Shown piece by piece: positions 7,120 to 14,471 of a stretch of DNA of 19,891 bases. Within the stretch, counting starts at the first letter, position 1, and the number at the start of each line of letters is the position of its first letter. The notes under the pieces were generated by a model. The model had not been told where the DNA came from, searched no databases, and saw only the letters and a program-made list of their open reading frames with translations. Made by a program: the position numbers and the translations under genes. The stretch is from UBA1038 sp964480995 (GTDB lineage: Bacteria > Bacillota > Clostridia > Christensenellales > Aristaeellaceae): assembly GCA_964480995.1 (NCBI GenBank), contig CAYZRZ010000022.1:1-19891 (forward strand). The letters run 5' to 3'.

Positions 7120-8205
7120 TTACAAGCCGTAGCTTACTTCCGTCACGTCGTTGGTGATGATAATGAAGGTTCTTCCCCGCAGCAGGGAGATCTCTTCCCC
7201 GTCAGGCCCGACATAGACGGTACGGCTGTCGTGCGAATCGCGCTGCCAGCCTCCTTCTATGTAGACTCCGCCTATGAACAAATCCGCGGCCCCCCGGCCC
7301 ACCAGCTTCTCCAGGGCCACATAGCCGCCGCTCATGCCCGTGATGGGCGTGCGCTGCACGATCACGTTGGCAAAGGGGATGTTGAGATAGGGCTTCAGCA
7401 AGTCTATATAGGGGCCGCTTGAGTTGGACCGCAGGTAGCCGCCCTCGTCCGCGTCATACCTGAAGACGGACCAGCTGGCGGGGTTGGTGAGCGCGTCCTC
7501 CTTGTTGCCGCGGTGGTTCAGCTCAATATGAACAGCGGGGATGCCCTGCGGCGCTTCATCCGTAAACTTAAAACCGCGGGGCTGGAAAGCTTTGCCCTGG
7601 CTGATCATCATATCGCGGATCTTCGCCACATAGATGCTCAGGTTATGGGGTGAGCGCTGCCAGTTGACGCGCTGGGAATAATTATTGTTGCCAAGCGCGT
7701 CATAGAACAGGCCGGTCGATCTTCCGCCCAGCTGGGCCACGCGCGCGGGCACGTCGCTGAGGGGGTTGCCCGTCTTTCCGGGACTGCCGGCATGCACCAG
7801 GGCAGCGCCCCAGCTGGCCGCGATATCAATGTAAGGCACACGGGCCGAGCGGATGCCGCCCGCCTCCTGCGGCGCTTTGTCCGCGAACAGGGCCAGCAGC
7901 TTGGTTGCCCCCGCGCCGGCATTGGGCACCTGATAGATCACATCCGCGTCAATGACCCCCCAGTGAGGGTGGGCATCAGGCGCGTTATCCATCACCAGCA
8001 TGATGGGCAGATAGGGCCCCTCATACGCTAGGCCCGTGGTGGTGCTGACGCCGGCCGCGGGCTCATTGTCCGGGTAGCTTTGCTTGAATGGAATGCTCCC
8101 TCTCTCCAGCTGCCCGGCAATGGCCGTCATCTCGGCCCCCGCCGTCAGGGTGAACATCGATATCAGCATAAGGCATGCTGTTAAAACGCTGATTTTTTTA
8201 CGCAT
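7120..8205 (-). CDS. Exported DUF3048 (YerB-like) protein
   Basis: This 361-residue protein has a clear Sec signal peptide (MRKKISVLTACLMLISMF, likely cut after AGA near residue 24). No lipobox cysteine is visible, so it is probably secreted or loosely cell-bound. The mature part matches DUF3048: LPIMLVMDNAPDAHPHWGV, ADVIYQVPNAGAGATKLLALF, GGIRSARVPYIDIAASWGA and VHAGSPG follow the family pattern (PVAVMIEN, DIVYE, RFLALF, GPVRSAR, YVHAGGS). The C-terminal segment includes VNWQRSPHNLS and a final YVGPDGEEISLLRG beta-rich tail. The family is widespread in Bacillota and its molecular function is not established. AAGGAGG lies 5 bases before the ATG, and a promoter at 8239-8267 drives it divergently from the ROK kinase gene. 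Confidence 0.88.
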   Translation of the reverse strand: MRKKISVLTACLMLISMFTLTAGAEMTAIAGQLERGSIPFKQSYPDNEPAAGVSTTTGLAYEGPYLPIMLVMDNAPDAHPHWGVIDADVIYQVPNAGAGATKLLALFADKAPQEAGGIRSARVPYIDIAASWGAALVHAGSPGKTGNPLSDVPARVAQLGGRSTGLFYDALGNNNYSQRVNWQRSPHNLSIYVAKIRDMMISQGKAFQPRGFKFTDEAPQGIPAVHIELNHRGNKEDALTNPASWSVFRYDADEGGYLRSNSSGPYIDLLKPYLNIPFANVIVQRTPITGMSGGYVALEKLVGRGAADLFIGGVYIEGGWQRDSHDSRTVYVGPDGEEISLLRGRTFIIITNDVTEVSYGL

Positions 8206-8238
8206 ATATCCTCCTTCTCGTCCAAAGAACGCGATTTC

Positions 8239-8267
8239 ATTATAACCATGCGCTGGCTGGTAGGCAA
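8239..8267 (-). promoter_or_regulatory. Promoter of the DUF3048 gene
   Basis: On the minus strand TTGCCT (8267-8262) and TATAAT (8244-8239) are separated by 17 bases. The site is about 33 bases upstream of the DUF3048 start codon and back-to-back with the ROK promoter. Confidence 0.6.
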
Positions 8268-8276
8268 TAAGCGGAT

Positions 8277-8306
8277 TTGGGCAATTGTGTAAGCCTTCAA
8301 TATAAT
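8277..8306 (+). promoter_or_regulatory. Promoter of the ROK kinase gene
   Basis: A perfect TATAAT (8301-8306) is preceded by a weaker TTGGGC (8277-8282) with an 18-base spacer. It lies about 36 bases upstream of the ROK start codon. Confidence 0.55.
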
Positions 8307-8342
8307 GGTAAGATACAGGTAATGAAAATAACGAGGTGAAAC

Positions 8343-9206
8343 ATGTACGCTATTGGGGTTGACGTTGGCGGTACAACGGTAAAATTGGGCTGTGTGCAGG
8401 ACGGCATCAATATCATCTACCACGACAAGAGGCAGTCCCCCCGCGATCCGCTGCAGATGGCGCAGGCCATCCACAGCATGGTCTCCATCGCGCTCAAGCG
8501 CTTCCCGGGGGCCGCGGTGGGTATTTCCTGCGCCGGTTCCATGAACAGCCAAGGCAATGTGACCGCCAGCCAGCTGGGCTGGGTATCCGCTCCCCTGGGC
8601 GCGCTGATCTATGAGCAGTTCCAGCGCTCGCTGCCGATGGAAAACGACGCCATGTGCGCCCTGGCGGCGGAGCATATCTATGGCGCGCTCAAGGGCTGTC
8701 AGACGGGCCTTTTGATCACCCTGGGCACAGGCATCGGGGGCGGGGTCATCATCGGCGGGGTGCCCGCGCGCGGCTGTATGGGCATGCACGGCGAGATCGG
8801 CCACATGATCACCCACGCCGATGGCCGCCCCTGCAGCTGCGGGCAGAATGGCTGCTGGGAGATGTACGCCGCGGCCAGCAAGCTTCGGGAAGCTTCCCAG
8901 GGCATGAGCGTTCGCGAGGTCATGAACAACGTGCGCGCGGGCAGGATGATCGATATCTGGGAAAACTACATTCACGAAGTGGTCATCGGCCTGAGCTCCC
9001 TGATGATGATCTTCGCGCCCGAAGTGATTGCCATCGGCGGCGGCCTGTCCAACGCCGGCAGCATCGTGATCGACACCCTGCGCGCCGAGGTGGAAAAAAC
9101 CAGCGCCTTCAACACCTTCAACCCCTTCACCCAGATCATCTCCGCAAGCTTCCAAAACGACGCCGGCATCCTCGGCGCGGCCGCGCTGGCCAGCATGACG
9201 GAATAA
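8343..9206 (+). CDS. ROK-family sugar kinase (glucokinase-like)
   Basis: This 287-residue cytoplasmic kinase phosphorylates glucose or a related sugar with ATP. It has the N-terminal phosphate-binding loop VDVGGTTVKLG (6-16), the catalytic Asp in MENDAMCAL (Asp102), and LGTGIGGGVIIGG (127-139). The ROK zinc/substrate signature is HGEIGHMI plus CSCGQNGCWE, giving zinc ligands His154, Cys164, Cys166 and Cys171. It has no N-terminal helix-turn-helix, so it is an enzyme rather than a NagC/XylR-type repressor. It is slightly shorter than typical glucokinases (~310). GAGGTG precedes the ATG by about 5 bases. It is a single-gene transcription unit with its own promoter and a strong terminator. Sugar specificity is not determined; glucose and N-acetylmannosamine are both possible. 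Confidence 0.9.
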   Translation: MYAIGVDVGGTTVKLGCVQDGINIIYHDKRQSPRDPLQMAQAIHSMVSIALKRFPGAAVGISCAGSMNSQGNVTASQLGWVSAPLGALIYEQFQRSLPMENDAMCALAAEHIYGALKGCQTGLLITLGTGIGGGVIIGGVPARGCMGMHGEIGHMITHADGRPCSCGQNGCWEMYAAASKLREASQGMSVREVMNNVRAGRMIDIWENYIHEVVIGLSSLMMIFAPEVIAIGGGLSNAGSIVIDTLRAEVEKTSAFNTFNPFTQIISASFQNDAGILGAAALASMTE

Positions 9207-9262
9207 TACTATTCGCGAACCACCGGCTCCTTTGCCCGATCGGCACGATATATTTTCTAATG

Positions 9263-9302
9263 AAAAAACCGGAGAAGCCGCACAACGCTTCCCCGGTTTT
9301 TT
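9263..9302 (+). terminator. Bidirectional rho-independent terminator
   Basis: A 16-bp inverted repeat (9263-9278 with 9287-9302, one mismatch, 8-base loop) begins with six A and ends with six T. It therefore terminates the ROK gene on plus and the fusion gene on minus, which converge here. Confidence 0.9.
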
Positions 9303-9345
9303 GATTAATCAGCATAATTCATCCATCAAGCCACAATCGCTTCAC

Positions 9346-9384
9346 GGCTGCGAAGCAGCCTCTTCCCGCTGGCGCAAGCCAGCG
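9346..9384. repeat. Two tight hairpins in the 3' region of the fusion gene
   Basis: GGCTGC-GAA-GCAGCC (9346-9360) and CGCTGGC-GCAA-GCCAGCG (9367-9384, a GNRA tetraloop when read on plus) are perfect stem-loops. They lie between the fusion gene stop and the shared terminator. The words GCTTCCCC recur around them (about 9287, 9384 and 9396). They may slow exonucleases on the 3' end of the minus transcript. Confidence 0.55.
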
Positions 9385-9415
9385 CTTCCCCCACCGCTTC
9401 CCCGGTCATTCCGCG

Positions 9416-12400
9416 TCACGCGGGAAGCTTGATTCCCGCTTCCTTCGCGGCTTCCTCCAGCTTGTCCAGCGCCTCGATGATCTCGTTCTCGTTGTGGTCG
9501 GCGATCACGCAGAAGCGCAGGCGGGCTTTGCCTCTGGGCACAGCGGGATAGACTGCCGGGGGCACGAACACGCCCTTGTGGCGCAGCATGTTGCTCAAAA
9601 GGAAGGCGTCCTCGTCCCTGCCCACCATGATCGGTATGATCGCGGTCTTGCCGGCCAGGCAGGTGTTCATCCCGCGCTTATGCGCCTCCCCGACAAAGCA
9701 GGCGATGTTGCGCGTCATGCGGTCCATGATGGAGGGATCCTTCTGCAGCAGGCGGATGGCTTCCAGCGTCGCCGCGGCCAGGGGCGGGGAGATGCCCACC
9801 GAGAACACAAAGCCGGGCAGGTTGTAGCGCAGGTAGTCGATGATCTCCCGCTTGCCGGCCAGGTAGCCGCCGCAGGTGCCCAGGCCCTTGGATAAGGTGC
9901 CCATCTTGATATCGATGTCGTTTGGCTGCAGGCCGAAGTACTCATCCACGCCGCCGCCGGTCTTGCCGATCACGCAGGCGGAATGGGCCTCGTCCACCAT
10001 CAAAAAGCAGCCGTACTTCTTTTTCACCGCCACAAACTCGGGCACGGGGGCAATGTCGCCGTCCATGCTGTAGGCGCCCTCGATGACGATGAGCACCTTG
10101 GCGAACTTGTCGCGCTGCTGCCTCAGGATGCTCTCCAGCGCAGCGACATCGTTGTGCGGGAAGGGCTTCACCGTCGCCTCGCTCAGGCGGCAGCCCTGGT
10201 CGATGGAGTTATGCGCCAGGGCATCATATACGATCAGGTCATCCTTGCCGCAGAAGTTGCCCACAAAGGTCACATTGGTGGAGTGGCCTCCCACCAGCAC
10301 CAGGGCGGCCTCCGCGTGCTTCCAGCGGGCCAGCTCGGTTTCCAGCTCAATGTTCAGGCTCTTTTCACCGGCCAGCAGGCGGCTGCCGGAGGCCGATGTG
10401 CCGTACTTGTCGATCGCGGCCTTGGCGGCATCCATGGTTTCCTTGCGCCCGCTCATGCCCGCGTAGTTATAGCTTCCGAAGTTCAGCACCCGCTTGCCGT
10501 CCATCAGGCTGGTGTTGGACAGCGGCGAGTCATGCACCACAAAATAGGGGTTTTCCATCCCGCTGCCCATCAGAGCCTGCTGGCGCTGCGCGAAGGCAAT
10601 GGCCTCAGGCGACTTGGCGAAATCCGTGATCGGCTCCACCCGGCGCGGGGCCTCCGCCTCCTGCTTTTTGCCGGGCCCCTGGCCCAGCTTGTCTTCAAGC
10701 AGGGCGGTCAGCCCGTCCACAGTGGTGCACAGGGGGTACTCCTCCACCGTGATCAGCACGGAGAACAGCTCCTCAACCTTCAGCGACAGGCTCAGCACCT
10801 GCAGGCTGTCGCCGCCCAGGTCGTCGATGAAGTGCGCCTGATCGCTGAGGCTTTCAGGCGCCAGCTGCAGGGTCTCGGCATAGACCTGGCGCACCTTCTG
10901 GCGGATCTCGGACGCTTCCAGGCCCTTGGGCGAGGATTCCTCGTTGACAATGGGTGTATTCTCATGCAACGGCGCCGCGCCGCTTTTGAGGTCCAGGTCG
11001 CGGTAGGCCATCTTCTTATTCTCGATGGCTTCCTTCAGCGCCAGACGCTTCACCTTGATGCCGTTGGCGGTCTGGAAGCGCTCGGGCGTCGCCAGCACGC
11101 GGGTCACGCGCTTCAAGGTGGCCAGGCGGTTGTTGAGCGCCGCCACCTGGCGCATCAGATCGCTGAGGAAGGCATCGTCTCGGTAGCGGTCGCCCACGCT
11201 GAGCACCAGCGTGATATCCTCATAGTTGGGGTTGATATGCCGGTGGCGCTTCAGGCGGTTGATGCGGCTGACGCCGGTGTTCCTGATGCCCAGAACGCTG
11301 TACTGGTCAACGCCCTCCAGTACGCCGAAGCTGTCCTCGATCTCATCGGGGTAGACATTCTCGCCCGACTCGTTGATGATGACATCCTTGCTGCGGCCCT
11401 CGACATACATGCGCATGCCCTTTTCCAGCCGCACGATGTCGCCGGTCTTGTACCAGCCCTCCGCGTCCAGGTCCGGCCCGATGAGGCGGCCGTCCATCAG
11501 GCGGCCCGTATGGACCGATTTGCCCCTGATGTACATCTCGCCTGAGTTGGAACGCTTGCCGTCCGACTGCACGCGGTACTCGGCGCTTGACAGCGGCCTG
11601 CCGACCGAGCCGGAGGTGCGGGTCTTCAGATCCATCGAGGTCTCCACCGAGGTGATGGCGGTCTCCGTCATGCCAAAGCCCGAGATGGTGTAATACCCAA
11701 GAGCGGAAATGGTGCGCATATGCTCCTCGGGCGTATGGCTGCCGCCCAGGATCACGCAGCGCACGTCGGGCCCGAGTATTTTCGCCACCACATCCTTAAA
11801 CAGCACCTTGCGGGCGAAGTCCATGCCGAACTCGGGGTTGACGCTCTGCAAAAAGAGGCTGAGCGACCTGGCGAATTTGAAGGCCGCCTGCTTCTTCTTG
11901 CCCTCCAGCGCCACCTTCTTTTGCAGCGACACAGACAGGTTGTTGGCCAGCAGCGGCACCGCGCACAGAAAGTTGATCTTGAAGCGGCGGGCTGTGCTCA
12001 GGATGGTCTCCGGCGTCCGGTCCTTCATATAGATAGACTCAAAGCCGATATAGTTGCACCACAGCAGGTTCACCATGAAGCCGAAAATATGATGATAGGG
12101 CAGGAAGGAAAGCGAGCGCTCCGGCTCACCGGGGATGATGCGCGGGTTGGCCTCGTGGATCAGCTCGCTGTTGAGCACCTGGTGGCACACGGCCTCTTCA
12201 TCGTAGACGAAGATACGGCTGGTGCTGGTCGTGCCGCTGGTGCACAGGGCGACCTGGCTGGCAAAAGCCGGCACAAATCCCTTGTGGCCCTTGGCCGCGA
12301 ACAGGTCTTCATGCAGCACCTGAACCGCACCCTGGGGCAGCTTGCGCGGGCTCTTGACGATCAGGGCCGCGGCGCCGGATTGCTCCAGCATATAGGCCGT

Positions 12401-12730
12401 CATCTCATCAGTCAGCGTCGCGTCCAGCAAGATCGCCTGGTAGCCCGCCGCCATCAGCCCCCAAAAAGCGGGAAACCAGCGGTAGCTTGTTTCCATTTGG
12501 ATGGCAACAAAGCGCCCCTTGTTCTTTTCCCCGACGGCGCGGCGCAAAAAGGCCGCGAAATCCATCACCATCTCATTGTATTCGCTGAAGGTCAGCGCCA
12601 TTTCCTGGTCGCCCTCCAGCCAGCGGCAGGCCACCAGGTCGCCGTCGGAAATGGTGACTTTGTATAGATTCTCCAGGGTCATATCCTGCCGCAGCAGCGC
12701 GCCGCGTCCGGGGATATCAATACGAGGCAT
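9416..12730 (-). CDS. Fusion: acyl-AMP ligase - acyl carrier protein - PLP alpha-oxoamine synthase (serine palmitoyltransferase-like)
   Basis: This 1104-residue protein joins three enzymes. Residues ~15-570 form an adenylating ligase: TSGTTSTSR (164-172, ATP loop, diverged), GFGMTETA (351-358), GWYKTGD (425-431), GRSKDVIINESGENVYPDEIE (hinge region) and a C-terminal ANGIKVKR lysine region. Residues ~605-682 form an acyl carrier domain with the phosphopantetheine serine in LGGDSLQ (Ser642). Residues ~700-1100 form an alpha-oxoamine synthase: FGSYNYAGMS, TSASGSRLLAGE, VDEAHS (912-917) and GTLSKGLGTCGGYLAG with the PLP lysine at Lys948. Predicted role: activate a fatty acid, load it on the internal ACP, and condense it decarboxylatively with an amino acid to a 3-keto amino lipid. 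Caulobacter uses separate proteins for these steps. Biotin-type (BioF) or signal-molecule synthesis are alternatives. The upstream SDR is the likely ketone reductase. The amino-acid and acyl substrates are unknown. Confidence 0.9.
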   Translation of the reverse strand: MPRIDIPGRGALLRQDMTLENLYKVTISDGDLVACRWLEGDQEMALTFSEYNEMVMDFAAFLRRAVGEKNKGRFVAIQMETSYRWFPAFWGLMAAGYQAILLDATLTDEMTAYMLEQSGAAALIVKSPRKLPQGAVQVLHEDLFAAKGHKGFVPAFASQVALCTSGTTSTSRIFVYDEEAVCHQVLNSELIHEANPRIIPGEPERSLSFLPYHHIFGFMVNLLWCNYIGFESIYMKDRTPETILSTARRFKINFLCAVPLLANNLSVSLQKKVALEGKKKQAAFKFARSLSLFLQSVNPEFGMDFARKVLFKDVVAKILGPDVRCVILGGSHTPEEHMRTISALGYYTISGFGMTETAITSVETSMDLKTRTSGSVGRPLSSAEYRVQSDGKRSNSGEMYIRGKSVHTGRLMDGRLIGPDLDAEGWYKTGDIVRLEKGMRMYVEGRSKDVIINESGENVYPDEIEDSFGVLEGVDQYSVLGIRNTGVSRINRLKRHRHINPNYEDITLVLSVGDRYRDDAFLSDLMRQVAALNNRLATLKRVTRVLATPERFQTANGIKVKRLALKEAIENKKMAYRDLDLKSGAAPLHENTPIVNEESSPKGLEASEIRQKVRQVYAETLQLAPESLSDQAHFIDDLGGDSLQVLSLSLKVEELFSVLITVEEYPLCTTVDGLTALLEDKLGQGPGKKQEAEAPRRVEPITDFAKSPEAIAFAQRQQALMGSGMENPYFVVHDSPLSNTSLMDGKRVLNFGSYNYAGMSGRKETMDAAKAAIDKYGTSASGSRLLAGEKSLNIELETELARWKHAEAALVLVGGHSTNVTFVGNFCGKDDLIVYDALAHNSIDQGCRLSEATVKPFPHNDVAALESILRQQRDKFAKVLIVIEGAYSMDGDIAPVPEFVAVKKKYGCFLMVDEAHSACVIGKTGGGVDEYFGLQPNDIDIKMGTLSKGLGTCGGYLAGKREIIDYLRYNLPGFVFSVGISPPLAAATLEAIRLLQKDPSIMDRMTRNIACFVGEAHKRGMNTCLAGKTAIIPIMVGRDEDAFLLSNMLRHKGVFVPPAVYPAVPRGKARLRFCVIADHNENEIIEALDKLEEAAKEAGIKLPA

Positions 12731-12753
12731 TCTCAGCCCTCCTCATGCGCAAG

Positions 12754-13572
12754 TCAGTTCTTTTTATTGTTCGGCTTTATGCCATAGTACAGGTTCAGCA
12801 GCCCGAAAAACAGGCGGTTTGGCAGGATATCGTGAAGCATCGCTGCCAGGTGCTGAACAGTCTGGGCCACGCGCAGCCTGGGCGGCATTTTCCTCAGGCT
12901 CATCGCTCTGGCCACCTTGTTGCCCAGGGTCTTGGGGTAAGCGCCGGCCGCCTCATCCGCCTTGATGCGCTTGGCCGCCCGCTCCCGGTTGTCCGCGTAG
13001 CAGGGGCTGCACCGGACGCTGCGGCTGCGGTATTTGGCGGAACCGCCGCGATGATCGCCCGGCTCCACCAGCATCACCTCGATGCCAAGCGGCGCCAGCT
13101 CCATCCACAGGGCCTCGCTGTACCCCTCGACAGCGTGCTTGCTGGCCGCGTAGGCCCCCTGAAAGGGGATGGCCATCAGCCCGTTGATGGAGGAAAAGTT
13201 GACGATGCGTCCCTTTCCTTTTTCGCGCATGTGCGGCAGCACGGTTTTCACCATGCGCGTCATGCCGAAGAAGTTGACCTCCATCACCGCGCGCAGCTCT
13301 TCCTCGCTGTAATCCTCGCAAGCGCCGATGTTCAGCACCCCCGCGGCGTTCACCAGCGCGTCAGGCTGTCCGAAGCGGGCCAGGGCAGCCTGGACGAAGC
13401 TGTCTACACTTTGCTGATCGGATACATCGAGCTTCAGGCAATGGATGCCATCCTTCTCCTCATCCGAAAAGCTGCGCGCGCCGCCCGCCACCTGCCATCC
13501 GGCCTGCTTGAGCGCGAGTGCTGTGTAATAGCCCAGCCCGCTTGACGCGCCTGTTACCCATGCCACCGCCAT
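12754..13572 (-). CDS. Short-chain dehydrogenase/reductase (candidate 3-keto-sphingoid reductase)
   Basis: This 272-residue classical SDR has the nucleotide-binding TGASSGLG (7-14), NAAG (75-78), the catalytic Ser in NFSSING (Ser128) and YAASK (Tyr141, Lys145). ARS after the second beta strand suggests NADP(H) preference. A C-terminal extension (about 230-272, with DILPNRLFFGLLNLYYGIK) is hydrophobic and could bind membrane or lipid. The start at 13572 is chosen because GGAGGGGGAGGG lies just upstream, whereas the ATG at 13623 would put the promoter inside the gene. It is first in a two-gene operon, 23 bases before the ligase-ACP-synthase fusion. That makes it the natural reductase of the 3-keto product, parallel to 3-ketodihydrosphingosine reductase. 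The pairing is context-based; the fold itself is certain. Confidence 0.88.
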   Translation of the reverse strand: MAVAWVTGASSGLGYYTALALKQAGWQVAGGARSFSDEEKDGIHCLKLDVSDQQSVDSFVQAALARFGQPDALVNAAGVLNIGACEDYSEEELRAVMEVNFFGMTRMVKTVLPHMREKGKGRIVNFSSINGLMAIPFQGAYAASKHAVEGYSEALWMELAPLGIEVMLVEPGDHRGGSAKYRSRSVRCSPCYADNRERAAKRIKADEAAGAYPKTLGNKVARAMSLRKMPPRLRVAQTVQHLAAMLHDILPNRLFFGLLNLYYGIKPNNKKN

Positions 13573-13602
13573 CGCTCGCCCTCCCCCTCCAGAATATCGA
13601 AC

Positions 13603-13631
13603 ATAATAGCCCAAGCTGTTCAATTTGGCAA
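13603..13631 (-). promoter_or_regulatory. Promoter of the SDR/fusion operon
   Basis: On the minus strand TTGCCA (13631-13626) and TATTAT (13608-13603) are separated by 17 bases. The start codon of the SDR gene lies about 30 bases downstream, with a purine-rich ribosome binding site between. Confidence 0.65.
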
Positions 13632-13640
13632 TAATTTTGT

Positions 13641-13653
13641 TTTGAAGTTCAAA
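13641..13653. promoter_or_regulatory. Palindromic operator candidate (TTTGA-N3-TCAAA)
   Basis: TTTGAAGTTCAAA is a perfect palindrome about an odd central base. It sits 10 bases upstream of the -35 box of the SDR/fusion operon. It matches the general form of FabT boxes (TTTGA-N3-TCAAA), which a MarR-family regulator of fatty-acid synthesis binds in streptococci and relatives. The family match is inference; the palindrome is observed. Confidence 0.5.
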
Positions 13654-13785
13654 TTAATTTTTCATGAGAACGGGTCTGAGGCGGATAAAGATATCTCGAT
13701 ATCCCTGAACAAATGAGCGAATGTATGCTAATATATGCGAGAGCATCTCTATTCACGGCATTCTATCAAAACGGAGGAAGCAGCC

Positions 13786-14127
13786 ATGCCTTATATCGCG
13801 ATCAATACCTCAAAAACCCTGTCCGACAGCCAAAAGGACGCGCTCAAGACCGCCCTGGGCGAGAAAATCACGGTCATTCCCGGCAAAAGCGAAAGTTCGC
13901 TGATGGTCGACATTGCAGACGGCCGCGCCATGTACCTGGCAGGCGATAAGCGCGATCTGGCCTTTGTGGAAGTCCGCTGCCTGGGCACCACCGAGTTCGT
14001 CAACAAAAAGGCCTTCACCGAAGCCGCCTTCCTGGCCCTGCAGGAAACCACCGGCCTGCCGGGTGACGCCATCTATCTCAACTACAGTGAGTTTGAACAC
14101 TGGGGCGCGAGGGGATCAATGAAATAA
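13786..14127 (+). CDS. MIF-like tautomerase-family protein
   Basis: This 113-residue protein matches the macrophage-migration-inhibitory-factor-like branch of the tautomerase superfamily. After removal of Met it would expose Pro1 (MPYIAINTSK), the catalytic base of these enzymes. Family features are the ~115-residue length, an early alpha-helix (SDSQKDALKTALGEKI), the ESSLMVDIADGRAMYL strand and the VEVRCLG strand. It also has the helix-rich C-terminal part ending in GLPGDAIYLNYSEFEHWG. The start at 13786 follows GGAGGAAG with 5 bases spacing; a longer frame from 13735 has no such signal and would hide the proline. The substrate is unknown, as for most bacterial members. It is transcribed divergently from the SDR/fusion operon and followed closely by a truncated isomerase fragment. 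Confidence 0.82.
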   Translation: MPYIAINTSKTLSDSQKDALKTALGEKITVIPGKSESSLMVDIADGRAMYLAGDKRDLAFVEVRCLGTTEFVNKKAFTEAAFLALQETTGLPGDAIYLNYSEFEHWGARGSMK

Positions 14128-14143
14128 GCTCGCCGGGAGCGGC

Positions 14144-14371
14144 GTGTCATCGGATGCAATCGGCATGCCCACCCTCATTGAGCTGGACAGCTTATCTGAT
14201 ATTGTGTCCCTGCGCAAAGCACTCGGCCTGCGGTTTGTTGAGCTGAATATGAACCTGCCGTGGTACCAGCCGGACAAGCTGAGCGCGGACATGCTTTCGC
14301 CTTTCCTGGACGGCACGGTGTACTTCACCATCCACCTGGACGAAACCTTGACCCCTGGCATTTTATACTGA
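14144..14371 (+). pseudogene. Truncated xylose-isomerase-like TIM-barrel protein (N-terminal fragment)
   Basis: The 75-residue frame starts at GTG (GGGAG lies a few bases upstream). It reads IGMPTLIELDSL, then LGLRFVELNMNLPWYQP and DGTVYFTIHLDETLTP. This matches the first two to three beta-alpha units of sugar-phosphate isomerase/epimerase (AP endonuclease family 2) proteins, which are normally 250-300 residues. After HLDETLTP the match stops and the frame ends within four residues. The remaining roughly 200 residues are absent from the following sequence in any frame I could read. It is therefore a broken gene. The break coincides with a change in base composition, so it probably marks an insertion or deletion junction. 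Confidence 0.7.
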
Positions 14372-14424
14372 TGTAAAACATGCATCCAAAGAAGAGAGTT
14401 ATTTTGTCTATTTGATTCGTAAAA

Positions 14425-14446
14425 GCGCCACTCGATCGAGCGTCGC
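14425..14446. repeat. 22-bp imperfect palindrome at the composition boundary
   Basis: The sequence from GCGCCA through CTCGATCGAG to CGTCGC is an imperfect palindrome (18 of 22 positions), with a perfect 10-bp core at 14431-14440. It lies about 55 bases beyond the truncated isomerase. Function unknown. The rest of 14372-14471 shows nothing recognisable. Confidence 0.45.
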
Positions 14447-14471
14447 TTCAAGGAGTTGGTTGCTTGCCGGA

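Noticed and set aside
8181..9155. 324-codon open frame on minus, opposite the ROK kinase gene
   Set aside because: Antisense of clear ROK motifs and crosses both divergent promoters; composition is His/Ala/Asp-rich.
9983..11545. 520-codon open frame on plus, opposite the fusion gene
   Set aside because: It is antisense to the strongly conserved ligase, ACP and synthase coding sequence, has low-complexity His/Gln/Ala/Arg-rich composition and no ribosome binding site. It is a by-product of high GC.
11720..12667. 315-codon open frame on plus, opposite the ligase domain
   Set aside because: Shadow of the ligase domain with His/Arg/Gln-rich composition.
13690..13703. GATATC-TC-GATATC as an operator for the tautomerase gene
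   Set aside because: Two short palindromic words can arise by chance, and no convincing promoter could be placed relative to them.
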